Assembly (NCBI RefSeq): GCF_002863865.1
Contig: NZ_CP022684.1
Location: 4,717,990 to 4,781,989 of the forward strand
From: Ketobacter alkanivorans
GTDB lineage: Bacteria > Pseudomonadota > Gammaproteobacteria > Pseudomonadales > Ketobacteraceae
Direction of reading: 5' to 3'
Length of the DNA: 64,000 nt
This document shows positions 35,808 through 44,460 of the stretch, piece by piece. Both the position numbers and the translations under genes were made by a program. The number at the start of each line of letters is the position of its first letter. The first letter of the stretch is position 1. A model generated the notes under the pieces. That model made no database searches. It was not told where the DNA came from and saw only the letters and a list, made by a program, of their open reading frames with translations.

Positions 35808-35910
35808 CTTGTGTTGGGCTTTTAGATTGTTCTACAACCTATTGATCTATAGAGCTAATGAGGACAAAAACCTGCATAATTAGCCCATAAGGAATAGGAA
35901 AAAGTGACCA

Positions 35911-35930
35911 AATTGCGCATAATTGCGCAC
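35911..35930. repeat. Tandem direct repeat AATTGCGCA
   Basis: Two adjacent 10-mers, AATTGCGCAT and AATTGCGCAC, 27 bases before the tetR start. Ten-base spacing equals one helical turn, which suits protein binding on one face of DNA. Confidence 0.4.
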
Positions 35931-35956
35931 CAAATCGCGGTGTCGGAGTTAGATAG

Positions 35957-36589
35957 ATGACTGATATGCAGAAAGCCAGCCAGAAGGCGCAGGAATTTCG
36001 CAAACGTGAAGAAGAAATTCTGGAGCGTGCCCAGGAGCTGTTTATCGCACACGGGGAAGACAAAGTTACGGTCGAGATGATTGCCGATGCGGTTAATATT
36101 GGTAAAGGCACCATCTATAAGCATTTCGAAACCAAGGACGAAATCTACCTGCGGTTGATGATTCGGTATGAAGAAGAGCTGGCGGAGATGTTTGATCGCC
36201 TCAATCAGGGTGAATCCAAGGATCGGGCGCAGCTGGCTAAAGATTACTTTTCGTTCAGAATGAGAGATCCCGATCGATATGCCTTGTTTGATCGTCTGGA
36301 ACACAAACTGACCAACAAAACATCCTGCCCGGATTTGGTTGCCAAGTTGCATGAAATACGTGCGAGTAACATGGATAAGCTGGCCAGTGAGATTCAGGCA
36401 AAAATTGACGATGGCACCTTGGAAGACGTGCCGCCTTATTTTCATATTTTTTCTGCCTGGGCGTTGGTACACGGTGCAGTGGCACTGCATCACTCCAAGT
36501 TTTACCAGGAATTCATCGATGATAAGGACGGTTTCTTTAACTTCCTGGCGGATGTTGGTATTCGCATGGCCAACCGCCGCAAACGATAG
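35957..36589 (+). CDS. TetR-family transcriptional regulator
   Basis: A 210-residue regulator. The helix-turn-helix is at about residues 18-60 (VTVEMIADAVNIGKGTIYKHFETKDEIY). The C-terminal ligand domain has an aromatic patch (YFHIFSAWALVHGAVALHH) that is common in lipid- or acyl-CoA-responsive members. As I recall, a TetR gene sits between tatD and the DUF4823 lipoprotein gene in Pseudomonas, so this may be the core gene with the accessory stretch inserted before it. Its target is unknown. Confidence 0.9.
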   Translation: MTDMQKASQKAQEFRKREEEILERAQELFIAHGEDKVTVEMIADAVNIGKGTIYKHFETKDEIYLRLMIRYEEELAEMFDRLNQGESKDRAQLAKDYFSFRMRDPDRYALFDRLEHKLTNKTSCPDLVAKLHEIRASNMDKLASEIQAKIDDGTLEDVPPYFHIFSAWALVHGAVALHHSKFYQEFIDDKDGFFNFLADVGIRMANRRKR

Positions 36590-36670
36590 GCTGCAGCTGC
36601 CTGTTAATGCAGCCTGTTGAAATATAGCCACTTTCCCTTATCGCCCCGTTAACTATACTGAAGGCAGGAT

Positions 36671-37366
36671 ATGCAACGGGGGAACGTTATTTTGCGCGCC
36701 AGAATCGTACTAATGGCTTTGGGTATAGCCGCAAGTGTGGCTATGAATTTGACTTTGAGTGCTTGCAGCTCAGATTCGTATATTGCCAATGCCTCTACCA
36801 ATTCTTTTGATAAAATGTCGCCGGTGGGCAGTCGCCAGGTTACCCGCCAGCAACAACTGGCATTGGCCCCGCACTATCGAATACAGGTGGCTTACGCTGA
36901 AAACGGTATTCGCAGCGAGGACATCGACGACTTGAATCTGCTGGCACGTGATGCGCTTGCCCGCCACCTCAAGCGTTATTTTTCCCATGTTGATGTGGCT
37001 GATAAACCGCAAAACCTCAATCAGGCGTTGGCGGCAGCTGCTGCCGGTCAAGCCAACATCTTGATGTACCCCCGCATTGAAAACTGGCCCAACATTGAAC
37101 CCCTGCGATTGCAGGAATGCACGAATGCAGAAGGCGAAGTGAAAACCAGCCTGGGGGAGTGTGAAGAAAAGGACGATGCCCAGACCGACGAATTGGTTGT
37201 CATGGTGGGCATATATGATGTGTTGTCCGGCCAACAGGTTGATGCTATCCATGCCCGTTCTCGCCGCGGGCTCGCTTCGTATTTATATGAAGACAGCAAA
37301 AACGAATTGGAGGAGTTGAATAAACTGATGCTGCTGAGGCTTGCACCCAACTCCGGTCAGCGCTGA
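36671..37366 (+). CDS. DUF4823 lipoprotein
   Basis: A 231-residue lipoprotein: signal peptide with lipobox LSAC (Cys near residue 32), followed by a domain like DUF4823, containing YRIQVAYAENGIRSEDIDDLN near residue 69 and a repeated Ala-rich helix. AAGG lies six bases before the ATG. Family function is unknown; position after TetR matches Pseudomonas. The segment ECTNAEGEVKTSLGECEEKDD has a cysteine pair that could form a disulfide. Confidence 0.75.
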   Translation: MQRGNVILRARIVLMALGIAASVAMNLTLSACSSDSYIANASTNSFDKMSPVGSRQVTRQQQLALAPHYRIQVAYAENGIRSEDIDDLNLLARDALARHLKRYFSHVDVADKPQNLNQALAAAAAGQANILMYPRIENWPNIEPLRLQECTNAEGEVKTSLGECEEKDDAQTDELVVMVGIYDVLSGQQVDAIHARSRRGLASYLYEDSKNELEELNKLMLLRLAPNSGQR

Positions 37367-37531
37367 AGGTTATACATTCTACATTGTTTGATGTTAATAT
37401 TATTTGTCAGACAGTAATACAGAACTAGAATAAAGCTCAGTGCACTATTGGGTATCAGGGAAGTACGAAGTGATTCAACTTCACGAACATACTGCGGCGT
37501 TTTCTGCGGTCATGGATAGGGGGATAATTGT

Positions 37532-39961
37532 GTGAAGCAATTGTTTGATCGGTTGTCCGTTGCAAACAAGCTGGTGCTTATAAACCTCATCGTTGTCATC
37601 GCTGCGCTTGCTTCTGCTTTACTGTACTTTGTTATCTCCGAGCGATCAGAGCATCGCGAACATTTTATCGACGATCTTCGTATCCAGAGCCGCATGATGG
37701 CTCAGTCTCTTTTGCCCACTCTTACAGCCCGTGACACAGCCCAGGCACAGCACCTATTGAATGCCTATTCAGTGGATAAAGCCATTATCGAAGTCATCGT
37801 GTTTGATGCCGACCGGCAAGTCATTGCTTACTACAATCGTGAAGGAAAACCTTTGGCCGAAACGGATTACGCTTATTTGTACGGTGGGCGCCTGCAATGG
37901 CCCGGCGACAATGAGCGCTCGGTGATTTTCTCTCGCCAGGGTGTGTTTCTGTTTGAGCAGATTGACGATGGCCAAGGGCCCGTGGGCGGTTTGTTTGTGT
38001 ATTCCTCTTTGGCGCAGGTGGAGGAACATAAAAGCCAAAGCTTCTGGATTATGGCCGGTGTTTTTGTGGTGGCGCTGATTGTATCGTTACTGATTATTCG
38101 TCGCATGATTGCGCTGGTTACAGAGCCGATTCACAAGGTGTTGAATGCTGTCAAAGCTGTCAGCGAAGAGGGTAATTACACGGTTCGAGTGGATGGCCAT
38201 ACCAGCGATGAACTGGGGGAGCTGGCGGAGGCATTTAATAAAATGCTGCATGCCATAGGTGAGCGTGATTCAGAACTGAGCAAGCAGCACCTTAAGCTTG
38301 AAGCGGAAGTTCAGGAGCGCACCCAGGAGTTGCGTATCACCAATGAAAATCTTGAGAAGACCATAAAAGCCTTGCAGCAGGCTAACCGCGCTATCCGCAT
38401 ATCGGAAGAGAATAAACGTATTGCAGAAGCCAGCGCGCGATCCAAAGCCCACTTTCTTGCCAATATGAGTCATGAGCTGAGAACGCCTATGAATGGCGTT
38501 CTGGGTATGCTGTCACTGATGAATGACACTGAATTGAATGAGGAGCAGCGTGAATACCTGAGTGTGGCCTATGAGTCGGGACACGTGTTGCTTGAGCTGA
38601 TCAATAATGTGCTCGATCTGTCCAAGATTGAGCAGGGTAAGCTGGTATTGGAGTCCATTCCGTTTGACTTACGGGAGTGTCTGGAAGAAGTATTTGCTAT
38701 CGTTGCGGAATCGGCTCAGAGCAAAGGGCTGGAGCTTGCTTTGGATTGGACGCCATCGACCCCAAGCAAAGTGATCGGGGATCCAGTGCGCTTTAAGCAA
38801 TTAATCATCAACCTGGTGGGTAACGCCATCAAGTTTACGGAAAGTGGCCACATTTTGGTGATGTTCCGGCTGGTAGGGGATTTTGGTGTTCGCAAGCGCT
38901 TTCGATTCGAGGTGTGTGATACGGGCATCGGCATTAAGGATGATGTACGGAATCTGATATTTGAGAAGTTCTCTCAGGCTGATACTTCTACGACCCGAGA
39001 ATACGGTGGTACAGGCCTTGGTTTGGCGTTATGCAAACAGTTGACCCATCTTATGGAGGGCAATATTGGGGTGCAGAGTGATGCTGGCAAAGGCAGCACC
39101 TTTTGGTTTGAAGTGTATTTCCAAGAGCAGCAAAACTATGAGCAGGAGCGCATATTTGCACCTGGTTCGGCCCGCTTTTTATTGTTGGAACCGAGCCGGG
39201 CGGCCCAGTCCAGTTTTGCATCCTATCTTGGCGCTATGGGCGGCAGAACCGATGCGGTTACCGATATGGAAAGCTTTTTAGGTCGGTTGGAATCGCGAGA
39301 TCAGGTTTACCATGGTGTCATTATGAGCCTTAACGCAGGTATTGATGTGGTTCACCCCATGCTTGCCGCATCTCTGCTTACCCAGCGATTCAGCAATGCG
39401 CAGATTATTGTGTCTGGGACCGCTCAGCAGCGACAGAGGCTTACCCCCGAAGAACGCTTGCTGTATACGTTTGTCACCAAGCCTTTGCGCTTCGAGCGAC
39501 TGCGAGCTGCGTTGTCTGTTGCTGTTGGGGAGAAAAACTCCGCCGACATGGTTATAGAATCGGAAGGCAAGGTTGTGCCATTACAACACCGTAAGCTGCT
39601 GGTAGTGGAGGATAACCTGGTAAATCAGCAGGTGGCCTGCGGGCGGCTTGAGCGGATGGGGTTTGATGTTCATGTGGCTGAAAACGGAGCTGCTGCGTTG
39701 GAACTCTATAATCAGGGCCAGTTTGATCTGATTTTTATGGATTGCCAAATGCCGGTGTTGGATGGGTATCAGGCCACACGCAAGATACGTGAAGCCGAGC
39801 AGAGAGGGGCCGGTAAGCGAATCCCGATCATTGCTATGACAGCCCATGCTCTGGCGGGGGATCGTGAACACTGCATTCAGGCCGGAATGGATGATTACGT
39901 GTCTAAACCTTTTAAGACGGAAGAGTTGAAAATCATATTGGAGCGATGGCTAAAGAGTTAG
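37532..39961 (+). CDS. Hybrid sensor histidine kinase with two receiver-like domains
   Basis: An 809-residue inner-membrane kinase. Layout: membrane helix (residues 12-35), periplasmic CHASE8-like domain (36-175), second helix (178-198), HAMP (199-252), coiled coil, HisKA with phosphoacceptor H314 (NMSHELRTPMNG), HATPase with NLVGNAIKFTESG, DTGIGI and YGGTGLGL (415-535), a degenerate receiver (about 545-670, lacking a clear phosphorylatable Asp), and a true receiver (688-805) with D737 in FMDCQMPVLDG. No HPt domain is seen, so phosphorelay would need another protein. GTG start with AGGGGG upstream. No partner regulator is adjacent; the signal is unknown. Confidence 0.92.
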   Translation: MKQLFDRLSVANKLVLINLIVVIAALASALLYFVISERSEHREHFIDDLRIQSRMMAQSLLPTLTARDTAQAQHLLNAYSVDKAIIEVIVFDADRQVIAYYNREGKPLAETDYAYLYGGRLQWPGDNERSVIFSRQGVFLFEQIDDGQGPVGGLFVYSSLAQVEEHKSQSFWIMAGVFVVALIVSLLIIRRMIALVTEPIHKVLNAVKAVSEEGNYTVRVDGHTSDELGELAEAFNKMLHAIGERDSELSKQHLKLEAEVQERTQELRITNENLEKTIKALQQANRAIRISEENKRIAEASARSKAHFLANMSHELRTPMNGVLGMLSLMNDTELNEEQREYLSVAYESGHVLLELINNVLDLSKIEQGKLVLESIPFDLRECLEEVFAIVAESAQSKGLELALDWTPSTPSKVIGDPVRFKQLIINLVGNAIKFTESGHILVMFRLVGDFGVRKRFRFEVCDTGIGIKDDVRNLIFEKFSQADTSTTREYGGTGLGLALCKQLTHLMEGNIGVQSDAGKGSTFWFEVYFQEQQNYEQERIFAPGSARFLLLEPSRAAQSSFASYLGAMGGRTDAVTDMESFLGRLESRDQVYHGVIMSLNAGIDVVHPMLAASLLTQRFSNAQIIVSGTAQQRQRLTPEERLLYTFVTKPLRFERLRAALSVAVGEKNSADMVIESEGKVVPLQHRKLLVVEDNLVNQQVACGRLERMGFDVHVAENGAAALELYNQGQFDLIFMDCQMPVLDGYQATRKIREAEQRGAGKRIPIIAMTAHALAGDREHCIQAGMDDYVSKPFKTEELKIILERWLKS

Positions 39962-39976
39962 CTGTGCGGGAAAATC

Positions 39977-40543
39977 ATGAGCGATAAGTTGAATCTGAGC
40001 GACCTGGCAGGTCAAGTTAGTAGCAATGACGGCAAAGAAAAAAAGTTGCCTCCTATTGAAAAGTGGAATCCTCCATTCAGCGGTGATTTGGATATGCGAA
40101 TCCAGCGGGATGGAAAATGGTTTTATCTGGGTTCGGAAATTAAGCGCCAAGCTTTGGTGAACTTGTTCTCGGGCATTTTACTGCGGGAAGGTGATGATTA
40201 TTTTCTGGTGACTCCGGTGGAGAAATATCGGATTCAGGTTGAAGATGCGCCTTTTATCGCTGTGCTGGTGGAGACGGTTGAGCAGGATGGTCGCCCATGC
40301 CTGAAATTTCACACCAATGTGGGTGATACTGTGGTGGCAGATAGTGAGCATCCGATTCGTGTGGCGCTGGATGACGCTACCGGTGAGCCTTCGCCCTATA
40401 TCCTTGTGCGCAGAAACCTGGAAGCTTTGATCTCGCGTAACGTCTTTTATCAGCTGGTGGATCAGGCAGAGGTGGTGTCGGAGGGCAGTAATGAGCTGGT
40501 GATTCACAGCGCAGGCTGTCGTTATAGTTTGGGGCGGTTCTAA
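39977..40543 (+). CDS. DUF1285 family protein
   Basis: A 188-residue protein with the DUF1285 family features PPIEKWNPPFSGDLDMRIQRDGKWFY near residue 26 and EKYRIQVEDAPF near residue 80. No signal peptide and no membrane segment, so it is cytoplasmic. It begins 15 bases after the hybrid kinase stop. Function unknown; next to etf-QO as in Pseudomonas, though convergent here. Confidence 0.85.
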   Translation: MSDKLNLSDLAGQVSSNDGKEKKLPPIEKWNPPFSGDLDMRIQRDGKWFYLGSEIKRQALVNLFSGILLREGDDYFLVTPVEKYRIQVEDAPFIAVLVETVEQDGRPCLKFHTNVGDTVVADSEHPIRVALDDATGEPSPYILVRRNLEALISRNVFYQLVDQAEVVSEGSNELVIHSAGCRYSLGRF

Positions 40544-40613
40544 GTTAAGTATCCTGCTTGCTCGTGAACATCAAAGCTAATGCTCACAAGTCAAAGCAGA
40601 AGGTGCCAGGCAT

Positions 40614-40645
40614 AAAAAAAGAGCAGGTATTCCTGCTCTTTTTTT
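40614..40645. terminator. Bidirectional intrinsic terminator
   Basis: A perfect 14-base stem (40614-40627 with 40632-40645) and a four-base TATT loop. The A-run and T-run flanks make it functional for the DUF1285 gene and for etf-QO, which converge on it. Confidence 0.93.
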
Positions 40646-40669
40646 GGTTATAAACTACCCGCTAGCTTG

Positions 40670-42310
40670 TTACATGTTGGGGTAGTTCGGGCCACCGGTG
40701 CCTTCTGGTACGACCCAAGTGATGTTCTGGCTTGGATCTTTGATGTCACAGGTTTTACAGTGTACGCAGTTTTGAGCATTGATCTGGAAGCGTTTGCTGC
40801 CGTCTTCATTGTCCATTACTTCGTATACGCCAGCAGGGCAGTAGCGCTGTGCTGGTTCGGCCCATTTCTCCAGGTTGACGTTGATGGGTATGTTGGCATC
40901 GGTCAGCTTCAGATGGCAGGGCTGATCTTCTTCGTGGTTGGTGTTCGACAGGAACACAGAACCCAGCTTGTCGAAGCTCAGTTTACCATCGGGCTTGGGA
41001 TAGCTGATGGGGGAGAAGTTGGCAGCGGGTTTGATGCACGCGTAATCGGGAGTGGTGTCGTGCAGGTTGACCGGCAATTTTCCGTTGAAAATGTTCTGAT
41101 CGATAAAGTTGAACGCTGCGCCGATAAAAGTACCGAATTTGTGCATGGCGGCACCGAAATTGCGGCTGCGGAACAGTTCGTCGAATACCCAGGAATTTTC
41201 AAACTTGGTGGTGTAGGCAGTCAGTTCTGTAGGCGCTGTCTCTTGGGCCAAGCCTTCTACAATGGCTTCGGCTGCCAGCATGCCGCTCTTCATGGCGGTA
41301 TGGGTGCCTTTGATTTTGCTGAAGTTCAAGGTTCCAGCATCGCAACCAATCAGCAGGCCACCGGGGAAAGTCAGTTTGGGCAGTGAATGCAGGCCACCTT
41401 TCACTACTGCGCGGGCGCCGTAGGAAATACGCTTGCCGCCACTCAGTGTTTCGGCGAACAGCGGATGGTGTTTCATGCGCTGGAATTCGTCGAACGGGCT
41501 CAGGTAGGGGTTGTCGTAGTTTAGGTCGGTGATCAGACCTACAACCGCTTGATTGTTTTCGGTGTGGTACAGGAAGAAACCGCCAGTGGCACCATTTTCA
41601 GCCAGTGGCCAGCCAGCGCCGTGTACTACCAGGCCTTCTTTGTGCTTGGACGGGTCGATGTCCCACAGTTCCTTGATGCCGATACCGTAGTGTTGGGGAT
41701 CTTTGCCGGCATCCAGGTTGAATTTCTTGATCAGCTCTTTACCCAGATGGCCGCGACAGCCTTCAGAGAAGATGGTGTATTTGGCGTGCAGTTCAATACC
41801 CTGGGTGTAGCTGGCTTTTTGTTCGCCGGAATGGGATACGCCCATGTCGCCAGTGGCCACACCTTTTACGCTGCCGTCTTCGTTAAACAGGATTTCTGCT
41901 GCGGCAAAACCGGGATAGATTTCAACGCCCAGACCTTCGGCCTGTTCGCCCAGCCAACGGCACACATTGCCCAAGCTTACGATGTAGTTGCCATCGTTGT
42001 GCATGGGTTTGGGGATGCCGAAATGGGGGACTTTTTGCGCTTTGGTGTCGCTGGTGAGAAAGTAGACCTCGTCTTCTTTTACCGGCACGTTCAGAGGGGC
42101 ACCCAGCTCTTTCCAGTTGGGGAACAGTTCGTTCATGGCGCGGGGTTCGATGACAGCACCGGACAGGATGTGGGCTCCAACTTCGGAACCTTTCTCCACT
42201 ACACACACGGTAATCTCTTCGTTTAGCTGTTTCAGTTTACATGCAGTCGATAGTCCTGCGGGACCCGCACCGACGATGACTACATCATATTCCATCGATT
42301 CACGTTCCAT
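40670..42310 (-). CDS. Electron-transfer-flavoprotein:ubiquinone oxidoreductase
   Basis: A 546-residue membrane-associated iron-sulfur flavoprotein that takes electrons from ETF (reduced by acyl-CoA dehydrogenases) to ubiquinone. The FAD motif VVIVGAGPAGLSTACKL is at residue 9, and the C-terminal 4Fe-4S ligands are in CPAGVYEV and NCVHCKTCDIKDP near residue 505. AGGAG lies seven bases before the ATG at 42310. No etfA/etfB genes lie beside it, unlike Pseudomonas. Confidence 0.95.
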   Translation of the reverse strand: MERESMEYDVVIVGAGPAGLSTACKLKQLNEEITVCVVEKGSEVGAHILSGAVIEPRAMNELFPNWKELGAPLNVPVKEDEVYFLTSDTKAQKVPHFGIPKPMHNDGNYIVSLGNVCRWLGEQAEGLGVEIYPGFAAAEILFNEDGSVKGVATGDMGVSHSGEQKASYTQGIELHAKYTIFSEGCRGHLGKELIKKFNLDAGKDPQHYGIGIKELWDIDPSKHKEGLVVHGAGWPLAENGATGGFFLYHTENNQAVVGLITDLNYDNPYLSPFDEFQRMKHHPLFAETLSGGKRISYGARAVVKGGLHSLPKLTFPGGLLIGCDAGTLNFSKIKGTHTAMKSGMLAAEAIVEGLAQETAPTELTAYTTKFENSWVFDELFRSRNFGAAMHKFGTFIGAAFNFIDQNIFNGKLPVNLHDTTPDYACIKPAANFSPISYPKPDGKLSFDKLGSVFLSNTNHEEDQPCHLKLTDANIPINVNLEKWAEPAQRYCPAGVYEVMDNEDGSKRFQINAQNCVHCKTCDIKDPSQNITWVVPEGTGGPNYPNM

Positions 42311-42471
42311 AGCGTGTCTCCTCTGGCAAGCCTATGGATAAACAGGGAAGGGCGGCCAAAACCTGGCCCAAAGTATGGTTGGCCCAAAGATCAGAAATGG
42401 GGGGCGCCCGCTATTTCAAACGGGCGTATTATATGAGAGAAGTGAAACAAAACCAATGAATTGCGCAGAAA

Positions 42472-44226
42472 TCAATGTTTCATTTGGTTGCGGGAGCTAA
42501 TGTGGTTTGGTTTTGAATCCAGCAAGGGCAGTTCAATCAGCCCTTCCAGGGAGGCATCCATAAACCAGCCGGTGTGGCTGAAGCGGTACTGGTTGTGGTA
42601 GCCAAACAGCCAGACCCCGACAATATCACCCGCTTCGAGGTGCGTGCTGATGGCCATTAACTCGCTGCTGTGATCGCCCACGCTACGTAATGGGGTGACC
42701 TGATCGCTGATCAGCTCGTAATAGCGACCATTGGCCCGTTTTACGGCGACTCCCAGGAACACGATGGGGTCTGATTCTGTGTCAGTGGCGGAAAGGTGGC
42801 CCTGAAAGCGCGGAATGCCGACCAGATCCTGTTCTTCTCTGGCAACATAAAGAGGGCTGAAGGCAGGCCGCAGGGAGCCGCTGGCTGGTTCGGATCGTGC
42901 CTCTGGGGTGCGATCTGTGGGTGTAAACCAGCCCAGCATGCGCTCCATTGGCCAGATGGGGGTTTCGAAAAAGCCGGTGAAACCTGAGGTGATGGTGAGG
43001 GGCTCGATCCGGAACTGGCGACCACCCTGTTGTATTTGGTCGGTGACGATGCCTCGATCGTAGCTCTGAGTAAGGCACATGCCAGGGATGTATGCGGCTT
43101 TGCCGAATTCGCCTTTCAGTTTTTCATCCAGCCAGTCAACCGCCGCCTGGGTCAGGTTCAGGGTGTGGTCACCGCAATGTACTTCTGCTTCAACTTCGTA
43201 ACCGGGAGTTGGGAACGACCATTGGGTAAAGGGCAGCAGGTGGCCGCCCTGGGTCGCGATCAGGCGTACGTCGGCGCCGTTCTGATTCAGGCAGGCCATG
43301 TTCTTCACGGCTTCGTTCACCGGAAAGGCTACATCGCGAAACCCCTGAATCAACAGGGTGTCTGGCTGGGCGGCATGGGTCTGGTTGCAGTAGGTCTTGG
43401 GGGAGCGGACGGTTAGGTAGGCTTCGATGTCAGCGCCCATTGCGCCGTCTCTGGCCTCCCAGTAGGAGGCGTTGATAATGGGATCCATGGAGCCAGGGTT
43501 TAAGGTATTGCTGACCATCAATAAAGTGGTGAGCCAGCCGCTTTTGGGAACCCGGTTGGGAGCCAGGCTGCCAGGGAAATCGTACCATGTGGTGATGGGA
43601 ATCATGGCATCGATGCGGGGTTCCACCACGCTGCTCAGCAACATGGCACCGCCGCTGTAGCTCTCACCAATGGTGCCGATGAGGGGGTCGCCGCTTTCAT
43701 CCCGACTGATACGTTTCAGGTTCGCCAGTGACCAGTCGATCACCGAACTCAGATCCCGCACCTCATGATCAGGTGACATCAGTCGGTTGATGTCTTCGCT
43801 GTCGCCGTGGCCTCGTTGATCGTAACTGATCACCCAGTATCCGGCTTTCCAGGCAGCCAGTGCGGCTTCGCCGCTGAACACCAATTGTCCGTATACGCTC
43901 ACCGGTGCGGACATGCGGAACACACCAAAACCATGACTGTGGATGACAAGAGGTGTCTGCTGGCCGGGTTTCAGAGTGGGTTGGAATACCGTTGCCCGCA
44001 GTTGTTTTCCATCGTGGGTGGTGATGGCCACGTCATAATAATCGGCGCTCACGGAATCGTTTTTTTGAAGGTATTCAGGCCCTTTCGTGGGAACGGTGCT
44101 GCAGGCGGTCAGGGTTGCCAGCGCCATGATGGCGATCCAAGCACCTAACCGGTTAAGACCGGTTTTAGTCCTGAAATGGCCAAAACTGTATAAATGCATC
44201 TGATATGTTGAGAGTGGAATTACCAT
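42472..44226 (-). CDS. CocE/X-Pro-peptidase-like lipoprotein hydrolase
   Basis: A 584-residue alpha/beta hydrolase of the CocE/NonD/X-Pro dipeptidyl-peptidase-like superfamily. It begins with a signal with lipobox LTAC (Cys near residue 42), so it is membrane-anchored. The nucleophile is S191 in GESYSGG; DQRGHGDSE precedes it near residue 140, and H in TQGGHLLPF is a likely catalytic histidine. A jelly-roll-like C-terminal part (about 400-584) is present. Two starts are possible, 44226 and 44199; the second gives a shorter signal. Substrate (ester, amide or peptide) not certain. Confidence 0.8.
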   Translation of the reverse strand: MVIPLSTYQMHLYSFGHFRTKTGLNRLGAWIAIMALATLTACSTVPTKGPEYLQKNDSVSADYYDVAITTHDGKQLRATVFQPTLKPGQQTPLVIHSHGFGVFRMSAPVSVYGQLVFSGEAALAAWKAGYWVISYDQRGHGDSEDINRLMSPDHEVRDLSSVIDWSLANLKRISRDESGDPLIGTIGESYSGGAMLLSSVVEPRIDAMIPITTWYDFPGSLAPNRVPKSGWLTTLLMVSNTLNPGSMDPIINASYWEARDGAMGADIEAYLTVRSPKTYCNQTHAAQPDTLLIQGFRDVAFPVNEAVKNMACLNQNGADVRLIATQGGHLLPFTQWSFPTPGYEVEAEVHCGDHTLNLTQAAVDWLDEKLKGEFGKAAYIPGMCLTQSYDRGIVTDQIQQGGRQFRIEPLTITSGFTGFFETPIWPMERMLGWFTPTDRTPEARSEPASGSLRPAFSPLYVAREEQDLVGIPRFQGHLSATDTESDPIVFLGVAVKRANGRYYELISDQVTPLRSVGDHSSELMAISTHLEAGDIVGVWLFGYHNQYRFSHTGWFMDASLEGLIELPLLDSKPNHISSRNQMKH

Positions 44227-44303
44227 TTGTCTGTAAGCCGCTGGTTTCTTGTGTGGTGGTTTTCGTATGAGTGATTCTGTTTTCGAAAAATATCAAAAAC
44301 TCA

Positions 44304-44333
44304 TTGTGGTCGAACTATAAACGAAAATATAAT
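44304..44333 (+). promoter_or_regulatory. Candidate promoter of the FadL-like gene
   Basis: TTGTGG (44304-44309), an 18-base spacer and a perfect TATAAT (44328-44333). Transcription from about 44340 gives a 120-base leader. A direct repeat TCGAATAT at 44336-44343 and 44351-44358, spaced 15 bases, overlaps the start and could be a regulator site. Confidence 0.5.
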
Positions 44334-44460
44334 GTTCGAATATGTTTGAATCGAATATTTTTGTTTTCGATTAAGGCTGAAAGCTGCGGTTATAGTCTTA
44401 AAGCTGAAGGTTGGCCCGAAAATAAAAAAATAATAAAAGTATCAAGAGTAGTCATTTTAT

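Noticed and set aside
36588-36615. AGGCTGCA/TGCAGCCT inverted repeat after the tetR gene
   Set aside because: A 12-base loop and no T-run; too weak to call a terminator.
40667-42226. Two long plus-strand frames (239 and 225 residues) antisense to etf-QO
   Set aside because: They lie entirely inside a certain gene on the other strand and have no recognisable motif.
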